The position numbers and the translations under genes are program-made. 64,000 bases of DNA, taken from CBDBIG01 sp965205845 [NCBI: bacterium]. GTDB lineage: Bacteria > SAR324. The stretch lies in assembly GCA_965205845.1 (NCBI GenBank), contig CBDBIG010000003.1, positions 1 to 64,000 on the forward strand, written 5' to 3'. The notes under the pieces are model-generated. The model made no database searches. It saw only the letters and a program-made list of their open reading frames with translations, and had not been told where the DNA came from. Positions 33,619-42,797 of this stretch are shown here, piece by piece. The stretch's first letter is position 1; every line of letters starts with the position of its first letter.

Positions 33619-33771
33619 TCACGCGTTACCTTGTTTCAATGAAACCAAAATTGCAGCCAACGCAGCGAAGGGGCTGGCTACCAAAAACAGCCCCACCATA
33701 GAACTTTTAATCCTTATGTGCAAATCGGCCATCTCTTTTGTCGCCTGTGTTTCATCGTGAGACCTCAGCAT
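33619..33771 (-). CDS. possible 50-residue membrane protein
   Basis: ATG 33771 opens a frame with a polar N-terminal half (HDETQATKEMADLHIRIKSS) and one hydrophobic helix (MVGLFLVASPFAALAAILVS). The stop is 12 bases before the D-aminoacylase start. No ribosome site is obvious; the frame is open further upstream but not protein-like there. Confidence 0.35.
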   Translation of the reverse strand: MLRSHDETQATKEMADLHIRIKSSMVGLFLVASPFAALAAILVSLKQGNA

Positions 33772-33935
33772 AAGTTCTATATTCCAGTCTGAGCATATTT
33801 GATTATGCGGTGGTTGCTGGCAAAACCATATCGTTGCGATTTTGAGGGCGGATTGTGATAAACTCGAGGGGCGTTTCAAAGGGAATTGCTTTACACAAAT
33901 CTTGCACCTGAAACCAGGCAAACCCTAAAGGTAGC

Positions 33936-34199
33936 CTAGGACATCCTGACAATATCGTTAAGGATGAGGAAAAACAAAATTACAAGCCAGAATATATTAG
34001 GCCAAAAACCCTTGCTTTTTAAAACCACCTTAAGTTCAGCCATGGGAAACCTTGTCCCTTTTGGCGCGTTGCAATGGGCATAGAGCAGTTGCAAATTATC
34101 ATCGCTATCCGCTTCACCTTTTGCAAGGGACACAACGTGATCTTTGGTGAAATTTTGATATAGGAAGGGTCGAGCCTTGCCGCCCCTCCCCCCAGCTTT
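33936..34199 (-). pseudogene. HNH endonuclease remnant joined to a membrane segment
   Basis: In one frame after the M20 gene the DNA encodes DHVVSLAKGEADSDDNLQLL followed by YAHCNAPKGTRF, a clear C-terminal half of an HNH nuclease (DH-first His, NLQLL, then C-N-xxKG). The N-terminal half and its Cys pair are missing: the frame begins at the M20 stop codon. After the HNH part comes an unrelated hydrophobic helix (IFWLVILFFLILN). It has no start codon or ribosome site in the right place and looks like a gene fragment. Confidence 0.6.
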
Positions 34200-35402
34200 C
34201 TAGTCTGTGGGTTGGGTTTGTAATGCTTGGAGCATAATGGCCAAGCCAGCACGCAAACCCCAAGGCAAGCCGTCCTCGTTCATTAAAAACTCAGGAGCAT
34301 GGTGCGGGTGCGATCGTTGATCGGCAGGGGCAATTCCCACCCTAAAGTAGCATCCTGGGCGCGCTTGCAAAAACAAGCTCATGTCATCGCTGGCCATCAC
34401 AGGGGCAGCCTCACCCATTTGTTTTGGGCTAAAGGCGTGGCTACAGCATTGGTGTACAAAAGCACTTTGTTCTTGGTGGTTTATCACGGCAGGGCAGTGC
34501 TCTCCTTGCAAGGTGAGTTTGGCATTGGCACGGTAAGCTTGCGCCATGCGTGCTGCATAGGCCTGTAAACGCTCTACCAATTGGTCGCGTATGTGGGATT
34601 TGTAAGTGCGAATCGAACCACGCAAATAGGCGTTGTTGGGAATGATGTTATGCTTTGAGCCCGCTTGCATCTGTCCCACGGTCAGCACGGCGGTATCTCG
34701 CGCGGGAATCTCGCGCGACACAAGATTTTGCATACCCAGCAAAATATTTGCAGCGGCGGTTAGGGGGTCAATCGAAAGGTGGGGGTAGGCACCATGCCCA
34801 CCTTCGCCTGTAATTTCAATGTCAAAAAAGTCAGCGGAAGCCATGGACTCCCCAGGCTGCACCGTAATTTTTCCCGCAGGTGTTTGCGTGGTGAGGTGGA
34901 GACCGTAAACCTCCTCCACATAGGGGTTTTCCAAGGCACCCGCTTTAATCATAGGCCTCGCGCCGCCAAACACCTCTTCTGCGGGTTGAAATAAAAATAC
35001 AGCTGTCCCTGGCAAATCGGCTTTGCGGCTGGCCAGAATTTCGGCCAAATGCACCGCAATGGCGGTGTGCCCATCGTGCCCACACGCATGCATCACCCCA
35101 TTTGTGGTGGAGGCATAGGGAATATCAGGCGATTCCACAATGGGCAATGCATCAATATCGGCACGCCAGCCAATCACGCGCCCTGCTTGATCGCCACGCA
35201 ACACCCCGACAACGGCAGTTTCGCATCCTACTTTTTCGCGCACCTCAAGTCCTGCTGCGCGCAAACGCCCAGCAATCTGCTCCGCTGTGCGATGTTCTTT
35301 AAAACTAAGCTCGGGGTGTAGGTGTAGGTCGCGGCGCATATCAAGCAAAGAATCAAGGCGGGCCCGTACCTCGTTCTCAAAACTTAAGGTGGTTTTGCTC
35401 AT
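34200..35402 (-). CDS. M20 family amidohydrolase / peptidase (hippurate hydrolase-like)
   Basis: A 400-residue metallo-hydrolase of the M20D type. Metal and catalytic motifs: GWRADIDALP, MHACGHDGHT, QPAEEVFGGA, YGLHLTTQTP. The central lid domain has GGHGAYPHLSIDP, and a late SDDMSLFLQARPGCYFRVG completes the site. It removes acyl groups from N-acyl-amino acids. I chose the ATG at 35402 (MSKTTLSF), which gives a normal family N-terminus. The gene stands alone; nothing regulatory is obvious. Confidence 0.92.
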   Translation of the reverse strand: MSKTTLSFENEVRARLDSLLDMRRDLHLHPELSFKEHRTAEQIAGRLRAAGLEVREKVGCETAVVGVLRGDQAGRVIGWRADIDALPIVESPDIPYASTTNGVMHACGHDGHTAIAVHLAEILASRKADLPGTAVFLFQPAEEVFGGARPMIKAGALENPYVEEVYGLHLTTQTPAGKITVQPGESMASADFFDIEITGEGGHGAYPHLSIDPLTAAANILLGMQNLVSREIPARDTAVLTVGQMQAGSKHNIIPNNAYLRGSIRTYKSHIRDQLVERLQAYAARMAQAYRANAKLTLQGEHCPAVINHQEQSAFVHQCCSHAFSPKQMGEAAPVMASDDMSLFLQARPGCYFRVGIAPADQRSHPHHAPEFLMNEDGLPWGLRAGLAIMLQALQTQPTD

Positions 35403-35568
35403 GGCTTTGTGGCTGCATAAAAAGGCTACTGAAGGGATGGGTTTGGGTGTGCGTTCTTTAACACCACAAAAACCCGCGGGCATCCCGCTAAGGCGTGTGT
35501 TTCACGCACCCTTGTCCTTGTAAAGGAAAAAGCAAGGAAAAAGCAAGTGCCAAAGTTTAGGCACCCGC

Positions 35569-36300
35569 CTACTGTAGTATCGATAAAAAATGGGTTTCTG
35601 TGCTGCGAAACACGTTCAGGTCGACGGGCGTTTGAATACCCTTCACGTTTCCACGATCAGAAAATTGCCAAAACAGCCAGTTTTTTGGGCGAAGGGGACG
35701 CTGCCAGCGGTTACGCATCCAAATACGGGGATGTTGTAAATCGGCAAGGGCGTAAGCTTGATAAAACTGCCGCGTAACATAGATAATCGGCTTTTGAGCG
35801 TAGGTACGCTCAATTTCTTGTATCAAAAAAAGGACCTCTCCTTGCAACACCTCAATGCCAGGGCGCTTGCTGCAATTGCCTCCAAACTCCAAATCAATCG
35901 CGGGCGGCAGCGTGCCTTCTTCGGGTGGGGCCACGGCCAGCAGGTTTTTAAATTGGTCGACAGCGGGGCGGCAGAGGGTAAAAAAATGGTAGGCACCGCG
36001 CACCAACCCCGCATCTTGGGCACCTTTCCAGTTTTCTACAAAGCGCGGATCACGAAAATCACCCCCTTCGGTGGCTTTAATAAACACGAAGCGAAATTCG
36101 TCCGCGTCAATTTTTGTCCAGTCAATACGCCCTTGGTGATGGGAGACGTCCAGCCCCCAAAGATCAAATTCTCTGCGGGTGGGGTGGTTTAAACGTAACC
36201 AGTCTTGCTGATAGGCAGTATATAAGCCCAGCAATGCGCTGCCCAAAAGGAGGGTGATCCCCAAAAGCAAGCACGTTTTTTGGCGAGACAAAACAGGCAT
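35569..36300 (-). CDS. GH25 muramidase (lysozyme) with N-terminal membrane anchor
   Basis: A 243-residue protein. Residues 5 to 30 form a membrane anchor (TCLLLGITLLLGSALLGLYTA); the rest is a GH25 barrel with GLDVSHHQGRIDW, FVFIKATEGG, RGAYHFFTLC, the catalytic AIDLEFGGNC and PIIYVTRQFY, ending NWLFWQFSD. It cleaves glycan strands of peptidoglycan from the outer face of the inner membrane. It starts just downstream of an 86-bp tandem repeat. ATG 36300 preferred to a GTG three codons earlier. Confidence 0.9.
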   Translation of the reverse strand: MPVLSRQKTCLLLGITLLLGSALLGLYTAYQQDWLRLNHPTRREFDLWGLDVSHHQGRIDWTKIDADEFRFVFIKATEGGDFRDPRFVENWKGAQDAGLVRGAYHFFTLCRPAVDQFKNLLAVAPPEEGTLPPAIDLEFGGNCSKRPGIEVLQGEVLFLIQEIERTYAQKPIIYVTRQFYQAYALADLQHPRIWMRNRWQRPLRPKNWLFWQFSDRGNVKGIQTPVDLNVFRSTETHFLSILQ

Positions 36301-36330
36301 AAAGCACACGTTTGTAAGATAAAAAAGAAG

Positions 36331-36611
36331 GGGCTATGAAGGCGTCGTTTTACGGGCGTGGAACCACAGGCTTTATCCCGTGAACATGCTCAAAAATCTC
36401 ACCGCCAACGTGGCCCCAAAGATGAAGGCGTCGTTTTACGGGCGTGGAACCACAGGCTTTATCCCGTTAACATGCTCAAAAATCTCACCGCCAACGTGGC
36501 CCCAAAGATGAAGGCGTCGTTTTGCGGGCATGGAACCACAGGCTTTATCCCGTTAACATGCTCAAAAATCTCACCGCCAACGTGGCCCCAAAGATGAAGG
36601 CGTCGTTTTAC
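36331..36611. repeat. 86-bp tandem repeat array, three and a quarter copies
   Basis: Copies begin at 36341, 36427 and 36513 with a partial fourth at 36599 (word GGCGTCG), exact period 86. On the minus strand each copy reads LWGHVGGEIFEHVNGIKPV and on to VPRP with a stop, so it looks like the 3' end of a gene whose body is absent here. The array lies between the GH25 gene and ssrA (36310 to 36813), where I see no other gene. Confidence 0.93.
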
Positions 36612-36813
36612 AAGGCAACGCGACCTTGGCACGAAATCGGGCTACCAAGAGATACCTTCGGTGTGGATCACGAGGCAGGGTATGTTTGCGCAACACGCTA
36701 AAAACTTGTCTAAAAGCGGATGGCACGCCATGCCTAAAAATATAGCATAAGAAAGTCTGCGCCTATTTTAACGGACAGCAAGCGACAACACCATTTTTGA
36801 GCGTGTCAGTAAG

Positions 36814-37224
36814 TGGAGGCGGCGGGAGTCGAACCCGCGTCCTAATGGTGGTGAACTAAACGTTACTACAGGCTTAGCGACGTTTTGCGTTTAACAATGA
36901 GGATGTTGAAGCCGTCGCGGTCTCACCTCATGCGAGTTTGCCCTAGGAATTCGCCCAAAACACCAGCAAACCACTGTGCATAGGCTAGCACCATAAATGA
37001 CACGGAAAAAGCGCTTATCGTGCGTGGGCACCTCCGCGGTCCAGCCCCTAAATTAATAGGGGTGTAAGCACTCTGCTAAACCGCAATTAAGCGGCGAGGG
37101 CTACTGGAGCGTAGTTGCTGTTATTGGCATCTACGTGTGTGAACGATTTTTTACGTGGCCCTTCGCTCAACCACGGCCTGCTCGCCTAATATCTCCTTCC
37201 ACAGTCGAATGCCATAACGCCCCC
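36814..37224 (-). ncRNA. ssrA: tmRNA (ssrA), one-piece
   Basis: The 5' end GGGGGCGTTATGGCATTCGA (from 37224) pairs with the 3' end CGCCTCC (ending next to the discriminator at 36814) in a 7-bp acceptor stem; the T-arm GGGTTCGACTCCC is present. CCA is not encoded. The reading frame for the proteolysis tag, at 37128 to 37087, gives ANNSNYAPVALAA and a stop after TAGAT, matching the position of the resume codon in other tmRNAs. A TATTTT box at 37233 to 37238 may be its -10. It rescues stalled ribosomes. One-piece form argues against alphaproteobacteria with two-piece ssrA. Confidence 0.95.
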
Positions 37225-37308
37225 ATGCGGGTAAAATACCCCCACTAAGGTCGACCATGCCAGCGCAGCCTATCTTGGCGCACAGTAACAGCCACTCCAC
37301 GCTACAAC

Positions 37309-38415
37309 CTAAAGCAACTTGTCTAAAAGCGCAAGGACGTGCTTGGCAATGTGCTGGGCAGCATCGCCATAAAAAAGGGTATCGCAGCGCTTTTCCATGG
37401 TGGTAAGGCGTTTTGGGGCATCAAACAAGGCAACGATGGTTTTAGCCAATTGCTGGCCATTTAAGTTAGCTTGCTCAAGCAACACGGCTGCCCCTGCTTT
37501 GGCTAACCGCTGTGCGTTCTTGCGTTGATGATCCCCGCTTGATCGTGGAATGGGGGTTAGGATGGAAGCCCTTTTGGCACAGGTGAGTTCGTGAATGGTA
37601 CTGGCGCCTGCACGGGCATACACCAAATGGGCTTTGGCATACATGGCTGGCATGTCTTTAATAAAGGTTAAGGCCTCTGCTTGCAAGCTGGGGTATTTGG
37701 CTTGCTCTGCTTGCACCAAGGCCAAGTCAGCTGCCCCTGTTTGGTGAATAATGCGCAGCGGCCTCCCCCATTCGGCCAAAAAAGGCAGGGCCGCAATAAC
37801 CGCCTTGTTGAGCTGATGCGCCCCCTGACTTCCCCCAAAAATGAGCAAGCAAGCTGGCGTTTGTGCCCGTTTAGGGCTGTTGGCGTTGGGTTGGCGCAAG
37901 GCTAAAATGTCTTGGCGAACGGGGGAACCGGTAACCACGCCATGGCGAAAGTACGAGGCCACGCCTTCCTCCTGGGGCAAAAAGGCCGCGTGGGCCCAGG
38001 GCCCTAACAGGCGGTTGGCCAGCCCTGGGTGTGCATTTTGTTCTTGTAATGCCACCTTGCACCTAAGCAGCAAGCCCAATGCCACAAAGGGTGCCGAGGC
38101 ATACCCCCCCACGCCAATAATAAGGTGAGGGCGATAGCATACAAGGGCCCAAAGGCATTGCAACAGGGCCAAGGGAAGTAAACATAAGGTGGTTAAACGC
38201 CGCCTTAACCCCATGCCTGCCCAGCCGCGGATAGCTGCTAAGTGAATTTTATAACCCAGCTGGGGTGCCAAACGGCGCTCGATGCCGTAGTACGCTCCAC
38301 CAAAGCGCAGCTCGCACCCAGGGTTTTGTTTTTGAATGGCTTGGGCGATGGCCACCCCTGGAAAAAAATGTCCGCCAGTCCCCCCTCCAGCGATTAAAAT
38401 GCGATACGCTCTCAT
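37309..38415 (-). CDS. murG: UDP-GlcNAc:lipid I transferase MurG
   Basis: A 368-residue glycosyltransferase that converts lipid I to lipid II on the inner face of the membrane. N-terminal ILIAGGGTGGHFFPGVAIA and LIIGVGGYASAP, then QEQNAHPGLANRLL (acceptor side), C-terminal LLIFGGSQGAHQLN and VYARAGASTIHEL (UDP-GlcNAc side). The start lies four bases after the ftsW stop, the normal division-cluster order. Confidence 0.95.
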   Translation of the reverse strand: MRAYRILIAGGGTGGHFFPGVAIAQAIQKQNPGCELRFGGAYYGIERRLAPQLGYKIHLAAIRGWAGMGLRRRLTTLCLLPLALLQCLWALVCYRPHLIIGVGGYASAPFVALGLLLRCKVALQEQNAHPGLANRLLGPWAHAAFLPQEEGVASYFRHGVVTGSPVRQDILALRQPNANSPKRAQTPACLLIFGGSQGAHQLNKAVIAALPFLAEWGRPLRIIHQTGAADLALVQAEQAKYPSLQAEALTFIKDMPAMYAKAHLVYARAGASTIHELTCAKRASILTPIPRSSGDHQRKNAQRLAKAGAAVLLEQANLNGQQLAKTIVALFDAPKRLTTMEKRCDTLFYGDAAQHIAKHVLALLDKLL

Positions 38416-38419
38416 AAGG

Positions 38420-39592
38420 CTAACCCGTAGCTCCCTTGCGTAACAAGGTACTTCGATGCGGTGCTACACGCAGCAAAACCTGGCGGCGCTGTAAACCCAA
38501 CAATAAACCTGTCATCCACAAATTGGTAATGAGCGAGGCCCCTCCATAGCTCATAAAAGGCAGGGGCAAACCTTTTGCAGGCACCAAACCCATTACCACA
38601 AATAAGTGGATTAAGGTTTGCAAGGCCAACGTACAACTGAGTCCACTGGCCATTAAGCGTGCAAAGCGCTCTTCTAAATGCCAACTAAGCCTAAAGGCAC
38701 GCCAAAAAAAAACCGCATACAATGCCAGTAAGGCCACCACCCCTAAAAAACCCGTTTCCTCTCCCCAGATCGAGAAAATAAAATCGGTGTGTGCATCGGG
38801 CAAAAAGAGCCGTTTTTGGCGGCTGGCACCCAGCCCCAACCCCAACAAGCCACCCCCACCCAATGCGAGGTAGCTTTGTATAATTTGAAACCCTGAGTCA
38901 AGGCGATCCGCCCAAGGATCTAAAAAAGCCGTAACGCGGCGCATGCGATAGGGTTCGCTAAAGGTCAATACCCCCAGCACTACCCCCGCCACCATCCCTG
39001 CCAAACCAAGGTGCGCCAAGGGTGCACCCCCAATAAACAATACCATAAATACGGCACCCACCAGCAAGGCGACCCCCCCAAAATCGGGCTGCAACAACAC
39101 CATAAAAAGAGAGACCCCTGTCCAAAGCAGCGGGCGCATTTGATGATACCAAAAATCTGCTTCACGCCCACGGTAAGGGGCAAGGTGGTGTGCAAACAAC
39201 AAAATCAAGGTGGGCTTAAGAATCTCAACGGGCTGTAAGCGAAAAAACCCCAAATCAAGCCAACGCTGGGCACCCCCCACTTTAACCCCCCAACTAGGGA
39301 CCAGGGTAAGGGCAAGCAAAAACAAGCAGACATACACACTGGGCATGGTTAGTTTACGCAGCAGGCTCGTGGGCATTAAGGTGGCACAAAAAAGTGCCCC
39401 CAAACCAAGAACGGTATGTACCATATGGCGCTGAAAAAAAAATAAACTATCGCCGTAAAGCTGTTGGGCAATGGGCCCGCTAGCACTGGCAATGGCCACC
39501 GAGCCAATCAACAACAACAGCACTACACACCCCAGCAAGTGGAGGTCCCAGCCACGCGAATAATGGGCGAAAGCGTTTTTGAAAAAACCCAT
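38420..39592 (-). CDS. ftsW: lipid II polymerase FtsW (SEDS family)
   Basis: A 390-residue protein with about ten membrane helices. SEDS motifs: a first-helix VLLLLIGSVAIASASG, then LDLGFFRLQPVEILKPTLI, LLQPDFGGVALLVGAVF, QSYLALGGGGLLGLGLGASRQK, PDAHTDFIFSIWGEETGFLG and GLPLPFMSYGGASLITN. It polymerises glycan at the division septum. It lies upstream of murG by four bases, but murD and mraY are not between murF and it. Confidence 0.93.
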   Translation of the reverse strand: MGFFKNAFAHYSRGWDLHLLGCVVLLLLIGSVAIASASGPIAQQLYGDSLFFFQRHMVHTVLGLGALFCATLMPTSLLRKLTMPSVYVCLFLLALTLVPSWGVKVGGAQRWLDLGFFRLQPVEILKPTLILLFAHHLAPYRGREADFWYHQMRPLLWTGVSLFMVLLQPDFGGVALLVGAVFMVLFIGGAPLAHLGLAGMVAGVVLGVLTFSEPYRMRRVTAFLDPWADRLDSGFQIIQSYLALGGGGLLGLGLGASRQKRLFLPDAHTDFIFSIWGEETGFLGVVALLALYAVFFWRAFRLSWHLEERFARLMASGLSCTLALQTLIHLFVVMGLVPAKGLPLPFMSYGGASLITNLWMTGLLLGLQRRQVLLRVAPHRSTLLRKGATG

Positions 39593-39697
39593 TGGCGGCC
39601 ATTCTTGCCCATAAAAAAGATGCGAGAGGGGGTTTTAAAAAATGGGAGTAAAACCCGTGTTCTATGGGGTTAGCGCAAAAAAGCAAGGCAAAAGGCC

Positions 39698-39790
39698 AAG
39701 TCCCATCAGCAAAAGAACGGGGCCTGCCTCGGTCAACGCCTTGGTTGCACTCGAAGTCCCATCAGCAAAAGAACGGGGCCTGCCTCGGTT
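39698..39790. repeat. 56-bp spaced direct repeat between murF and ftsW
   Basis: The 36-base segment from AAGTCCCATCAGC to GGGGCCTGCCTCGG occurs at 39698 and 39754. On the minus strand it reads EAGPVLLLMGLG, the hydrophobic end of an unidentified protein. The gap from 39593 to 39893 holds nothing else I can name. Confidence 0.88.
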
Positions 39791-39893
39791 CAAATACAAT
39801 AAGAGCCTTGCGCTGTAAGTACTGTCTTGCTTGTAGATTGCAAAAGCATGCTTATTTCTCACAAAACCGCGACCTTAGTTTGCCTACGCACAG

Positions 39894-41369
39894 TCATGGC
39901 TTGCTAAGGTAGGCACAGGTATCGCAGCGCACCAACAGGGGGCATGGGTGGCGGCGACACCCTACCACCTCTCCTTGCAAGGCTAGCACAAGGCGTTCTA
40001 AATGCGCAGAACGCCCCCCTTTAACGCCAAACACGCTTTGGGGATTGTCCCATTCAAGCAAGGCATCGAGCAAGGCATCCCACTGGTAAAACACCCGCAA
40101 TTCAAGCGTTTTTATCAAAGGTTTAAGGCATTCTGCCAAGCCGTTGGGTTGGGGTTCATACACATAAAAGGCACTTAAGCTGGGAGTGATGGCCTTGGCA
40201 ATATGCTGGCTTGTATGCTCCCAGCCTTGTTCCAGTTCGCTTAGCGGGCCCAGCACCAACACTTTGTTGGCCTCAGGACGCAAGTTTAAGGTTTGAATGA
40301 GGTTTGCAATCGTTTCGGGGCTGGCGTTGTAACTATCATCCAGCACAAAAGCCCCCTGCTTGGTTTTTGTGGGTGTCGCCCGCCCATATAGGGGCATGAC
40401 TCGGCTGGCTGCCTTGGCCACCACGGCATCGGTTGGTGCACCCAGTGCTTTTGCCACAGCCCATGCCGCCAAAATGGGTTCGGCACCGTGAGGGCCCATC
40501 AGATTAGATTGCATGGGAATGCGCACATTTTGGTGCACCCCTTCAAAGCGTACTTTACCTTGAGAATCAGCCCGTAGGTTTTGGGCGTAAAAGGCGTTGG
40601 GGGCAAGGGTTTTGGGGTTGGATAAAGCCGTATTTCCCCCATAAAATGCCATGCATGCCTTGTTTGTGGCTAAGGCAGCCAGGCGTGGATCGTCGCCATT
40701 AAAAATGGCGAGACCGCCGGGAGCAAGGTGGGTAAACAGCTCGCCCTTGGTATTTAAAATAGCCTGCTGGCTACCAAAAACGCCAATGTGTGCACTGCCC
40801 ACTGCGGTTAAAACCCCAATATCGGGTGGGGCTATTCGGCATAAATGGGCAATGTCCCCCACTTTGCGCGCCGAGTACTCAAGCACGGCCACCTGAGTTT
40901 GCGTACTTAGCTTAAGCAAGGTAAGGGGAATACCAATTTCATTGTTGTGTGTCCCCTGGCTTTTAAGCACGCGCCAGTCCTCGCTTAACACATGGGCAAT
41001 CGTTTCTTTGCTGGTGGTTTTGCCGTAACTCCCGGTAATGGCCACCACCTTGGGTTGGTAATGTGCCACGAGCCATTGGGCCATTTGGTTAAGGGCTGTG
41101 TGCACATGATTTACCACCAGCACTGCCCCTGCAAAGGCCCCTAAATCCGCTTGGGGGTTGGAGATAACCGCTAGTTTAACGCTGCTGCGATAAAGGTTGG
41201 GCAAATAGCGATGGCCATCGTTTTGATCCCCTTGTAGGGCATAAAAAATTTGTGCTTCCCCCAGCTGACGGGTGTCAAAAGCCCCCCCATGCAAGGGGGT
41301 GTTCTCATGCGCAGGGGGGCGTAACCAGTTTCCAGCGCTGCTTTGTTGGGCTTGTGAAAAGGTAATCAT
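39894..41369 (-). CDS. murF: UDP-MurNAc-tripeptide--D-Ala-D-Ala ligase MurF
   Basis: A 491-residue Mur ligase that adds D-Ala-D-Ala to the precursor in the cytoplasm. The P-loop reads ITGSYGKTTSKETIAHVL, followed by THNNEIGIPLTLL, VLEYSARKVGDIAHL (E-xG-x-GDI-type), FNGDDPRLAAL and VLDDSYNASPETI. A 40-residue extension at the C-terminus (SAHLERLVLALQGEVVGCRRHP and on) is longer than usual. Complete, with ATG 41369. Confidence 0.93.
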   Translation of the reverse strand: MITFSQAQQSSAGNWLRPPAHENTPLHGGAFDTRQLGEAQIFYALQGDQNDGHRYLPNLYRSSVKLAVISNPQADLGAFAGAVLVVNHVHTALNQMAQWLVAHYQPKVVAITGSYGKTTSKETIAHVLSEDWRVLKSQGTHNNEIGIPLTLLKLSTQTQVAVLEYSARKVGDIAHLCRIAPPDIGVLTAVGSAHIGVFGSQQAILNTKGELFTHLAPGGLAIFNGDDPRLAALATNKACMAFYGGNTALSNPKTLAPNAFYAQNLRADSQGKVRFEGVHQNVRIPMQSNLMGPHGAEPILAAWAVAKALGAPTDAVVAKAASRVMPLYGRATPTKTKQGAFVLDDSYNASPETIANLIQTLNLRPEANKVLVLGPLSELEQGWEHTSQHIAKAITPSLSAFYVYEPQPNGLAECLKPLIKTLELRVFYQWDALLDALLEWDNPQSVFGVKGGRSAHLERLVLALQGEVVGCRRHPCPLLVRCDTCAYLSKP

Positions 41370-41486
41370 TGAAGCAAAGGGTTTGTTTAAACTGCGGTGG
41401 TTTTTTTGGTTTGAGGGCTTAAAGGGCGGTGGATTTTAAAAAAGAACGGCTTGATCACGTGCCATGGGTATACCTTACCAATCCGC

Positions 41487-42185
41487 TTACTGCCTTTGCA
41501 GCCACGGCTGTTGGTGTTGCCACAAAAAAAGGCACTTGGGCAAACACAACATGCACAAGGCCACTACCGCCACCTGGCCATAAGCCAGGGAAGCGGCGTG
41601 TTGCCATGGCAAGGAAAGCAACAGGTCGTAATTGCCGTGGAAACCTACAGCCAGCAAAAACCCCCCCATTAGCCAAGCAAGGCGTTTGTATTGGGTGTTG
41701 GCGTGCATGGCGCATACCAAAAAAAAACCGCTTGCCATGGTAAAACCCATGTGTGCTGGGGTGGTAAGCACGGTGCGCAGCCACAGTACGCCCGAGCCAA
41801 AGCGTTGTAGATAGAGGATGTTTTCGGCACTGGCAAACCCTGCAGCCACGCTAGCCGCACACAACACCCCCTGGGATGTGCTCAAGCCGCGGCGAAAAAA
41901 CGTGAGTCCCAACAGTGCTGCAAATTTACACAGCTCCTCGTTCCAAGCAATGCCTAACAGCCAAAAAAGGCTTTGCTGCCAAAGCGATGATGCGCCAATC
42001 CAAAGGGCTGTCCAGCGTTCAATCGCGCTGTTCATGAACAAAGCGGGGATGGTCATCACAAAGCCCAGCAAAAATAACTGCAGCGTGAGTGCACCGACCC
42101 CATGGTTATCAGGGGTGAGCCGCCCTAGCAGCAAAACCAGCAAAACCCCCGGGGCACAAGCCAGCACCACCAATCCGATCGTCAT
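41487..42185 (-). CDS. PrsW-family intramembrane metalloprotease
   Basis: A 232-residue protein with about eight membrane helices. AWNEELCKFAALLG is the EExxK motif, followed by FASAENILYLQRFG (E-N), HMGFTMASGFFL and GFHGNYDLLL, all PrsW hallmarks. Members of this family cleave membrane-bound anti-sigma factors; the substrate here is unknown. I chose ATG 42185 because the upstream frame is basic and not membrane-like. Confidence 0.82.
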   Translation of the reverse strand: MTIGLVVLACAPGVLLVLLLGRLTPDNHGVGALTLQLFLLGFVMTIPALFMNSAIERWTALWIGASSLWQQSLFWLLGIAWNEELCKFAALLGLTFFRRGLSTSQGVLCAASVAAGFASAENILYLQRFGSGVLWLRTVLTTPAHMGFTMASGFFLVCAMHANTQYKRLAWLMGGFLLAVGFHGNYDLLLSLPWQHAASLAYGQVAVVALCMLCLPKCLFLWQHQQPWLQRQ

Positions 42186-42344
42186 GTGAAATCCAATGCC
42201 TTTTGGGTTGTTTAAAAGTGCGACAAAAACCACGCATACCACGCGGCATCTATCGCTGCCTATGGCACCACAGGCAACCCGCCTTGCCATGATACCACGC
42301 ATCGTTGCAAAAAGTGCCGTGTAAAAATAATCCCCTTGTGCCCC

Positions 42345-42797
42345 CTAGCGCGGTGTTTGTTTGGGTTTGCTGCCAAATGCATTTAAATGGTTTTGTAAAA
42401 ATTGCCCCACGCGGCGCCATTTGGGAGCGATTTTGGGCGTACGTTGCAGCGCATTTAACGCCTGGTTTGCAACGGGCACATTACCCGCTTGCACCCTAGC
42501 GCGGTGTTTGTTTGGGTTTGCTGCCAAATGCATTTAAATGGTTTTGTAAAAATTGCCCCGCGCGGCGCCATTTGGGAGCGATTTTGGGCGTACGTTGCAG
42601 CGCATTTAACGCCTGGTTTGCAACGGGCACATTACCCGCTTGCACCCTAGCGCGGTGTTTGTTTGGGTTTGCTGCCAAATGCATTTAAATGGTTTTGTAA
42701 AAATTGCCCCGCGCGGCGCCATTTGGGAGCGACTTTGGACGCACGTTGCAGCGCATTTAACGCCTGGTTTGCAACGGGCACATTGCCCGCTTGCACC
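42345..42797. repeat. 151-bp tandem repeat, three copies, of the TPR gene 3' end
   Basis: Copies at 42345, 42496 and 42647, each starting CCTAGCGCGGTGTTTG, differing by only a few bases. The copy at 42647 is the genuine gene end, with its stop codon and last ~50 codons (GNVPVANQALNALQR to SKPKQTPR); the two further copies lie beyond the stop. 151 is not a multiple of three, and each extra copy has its own stop. Confidence 0.96.
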
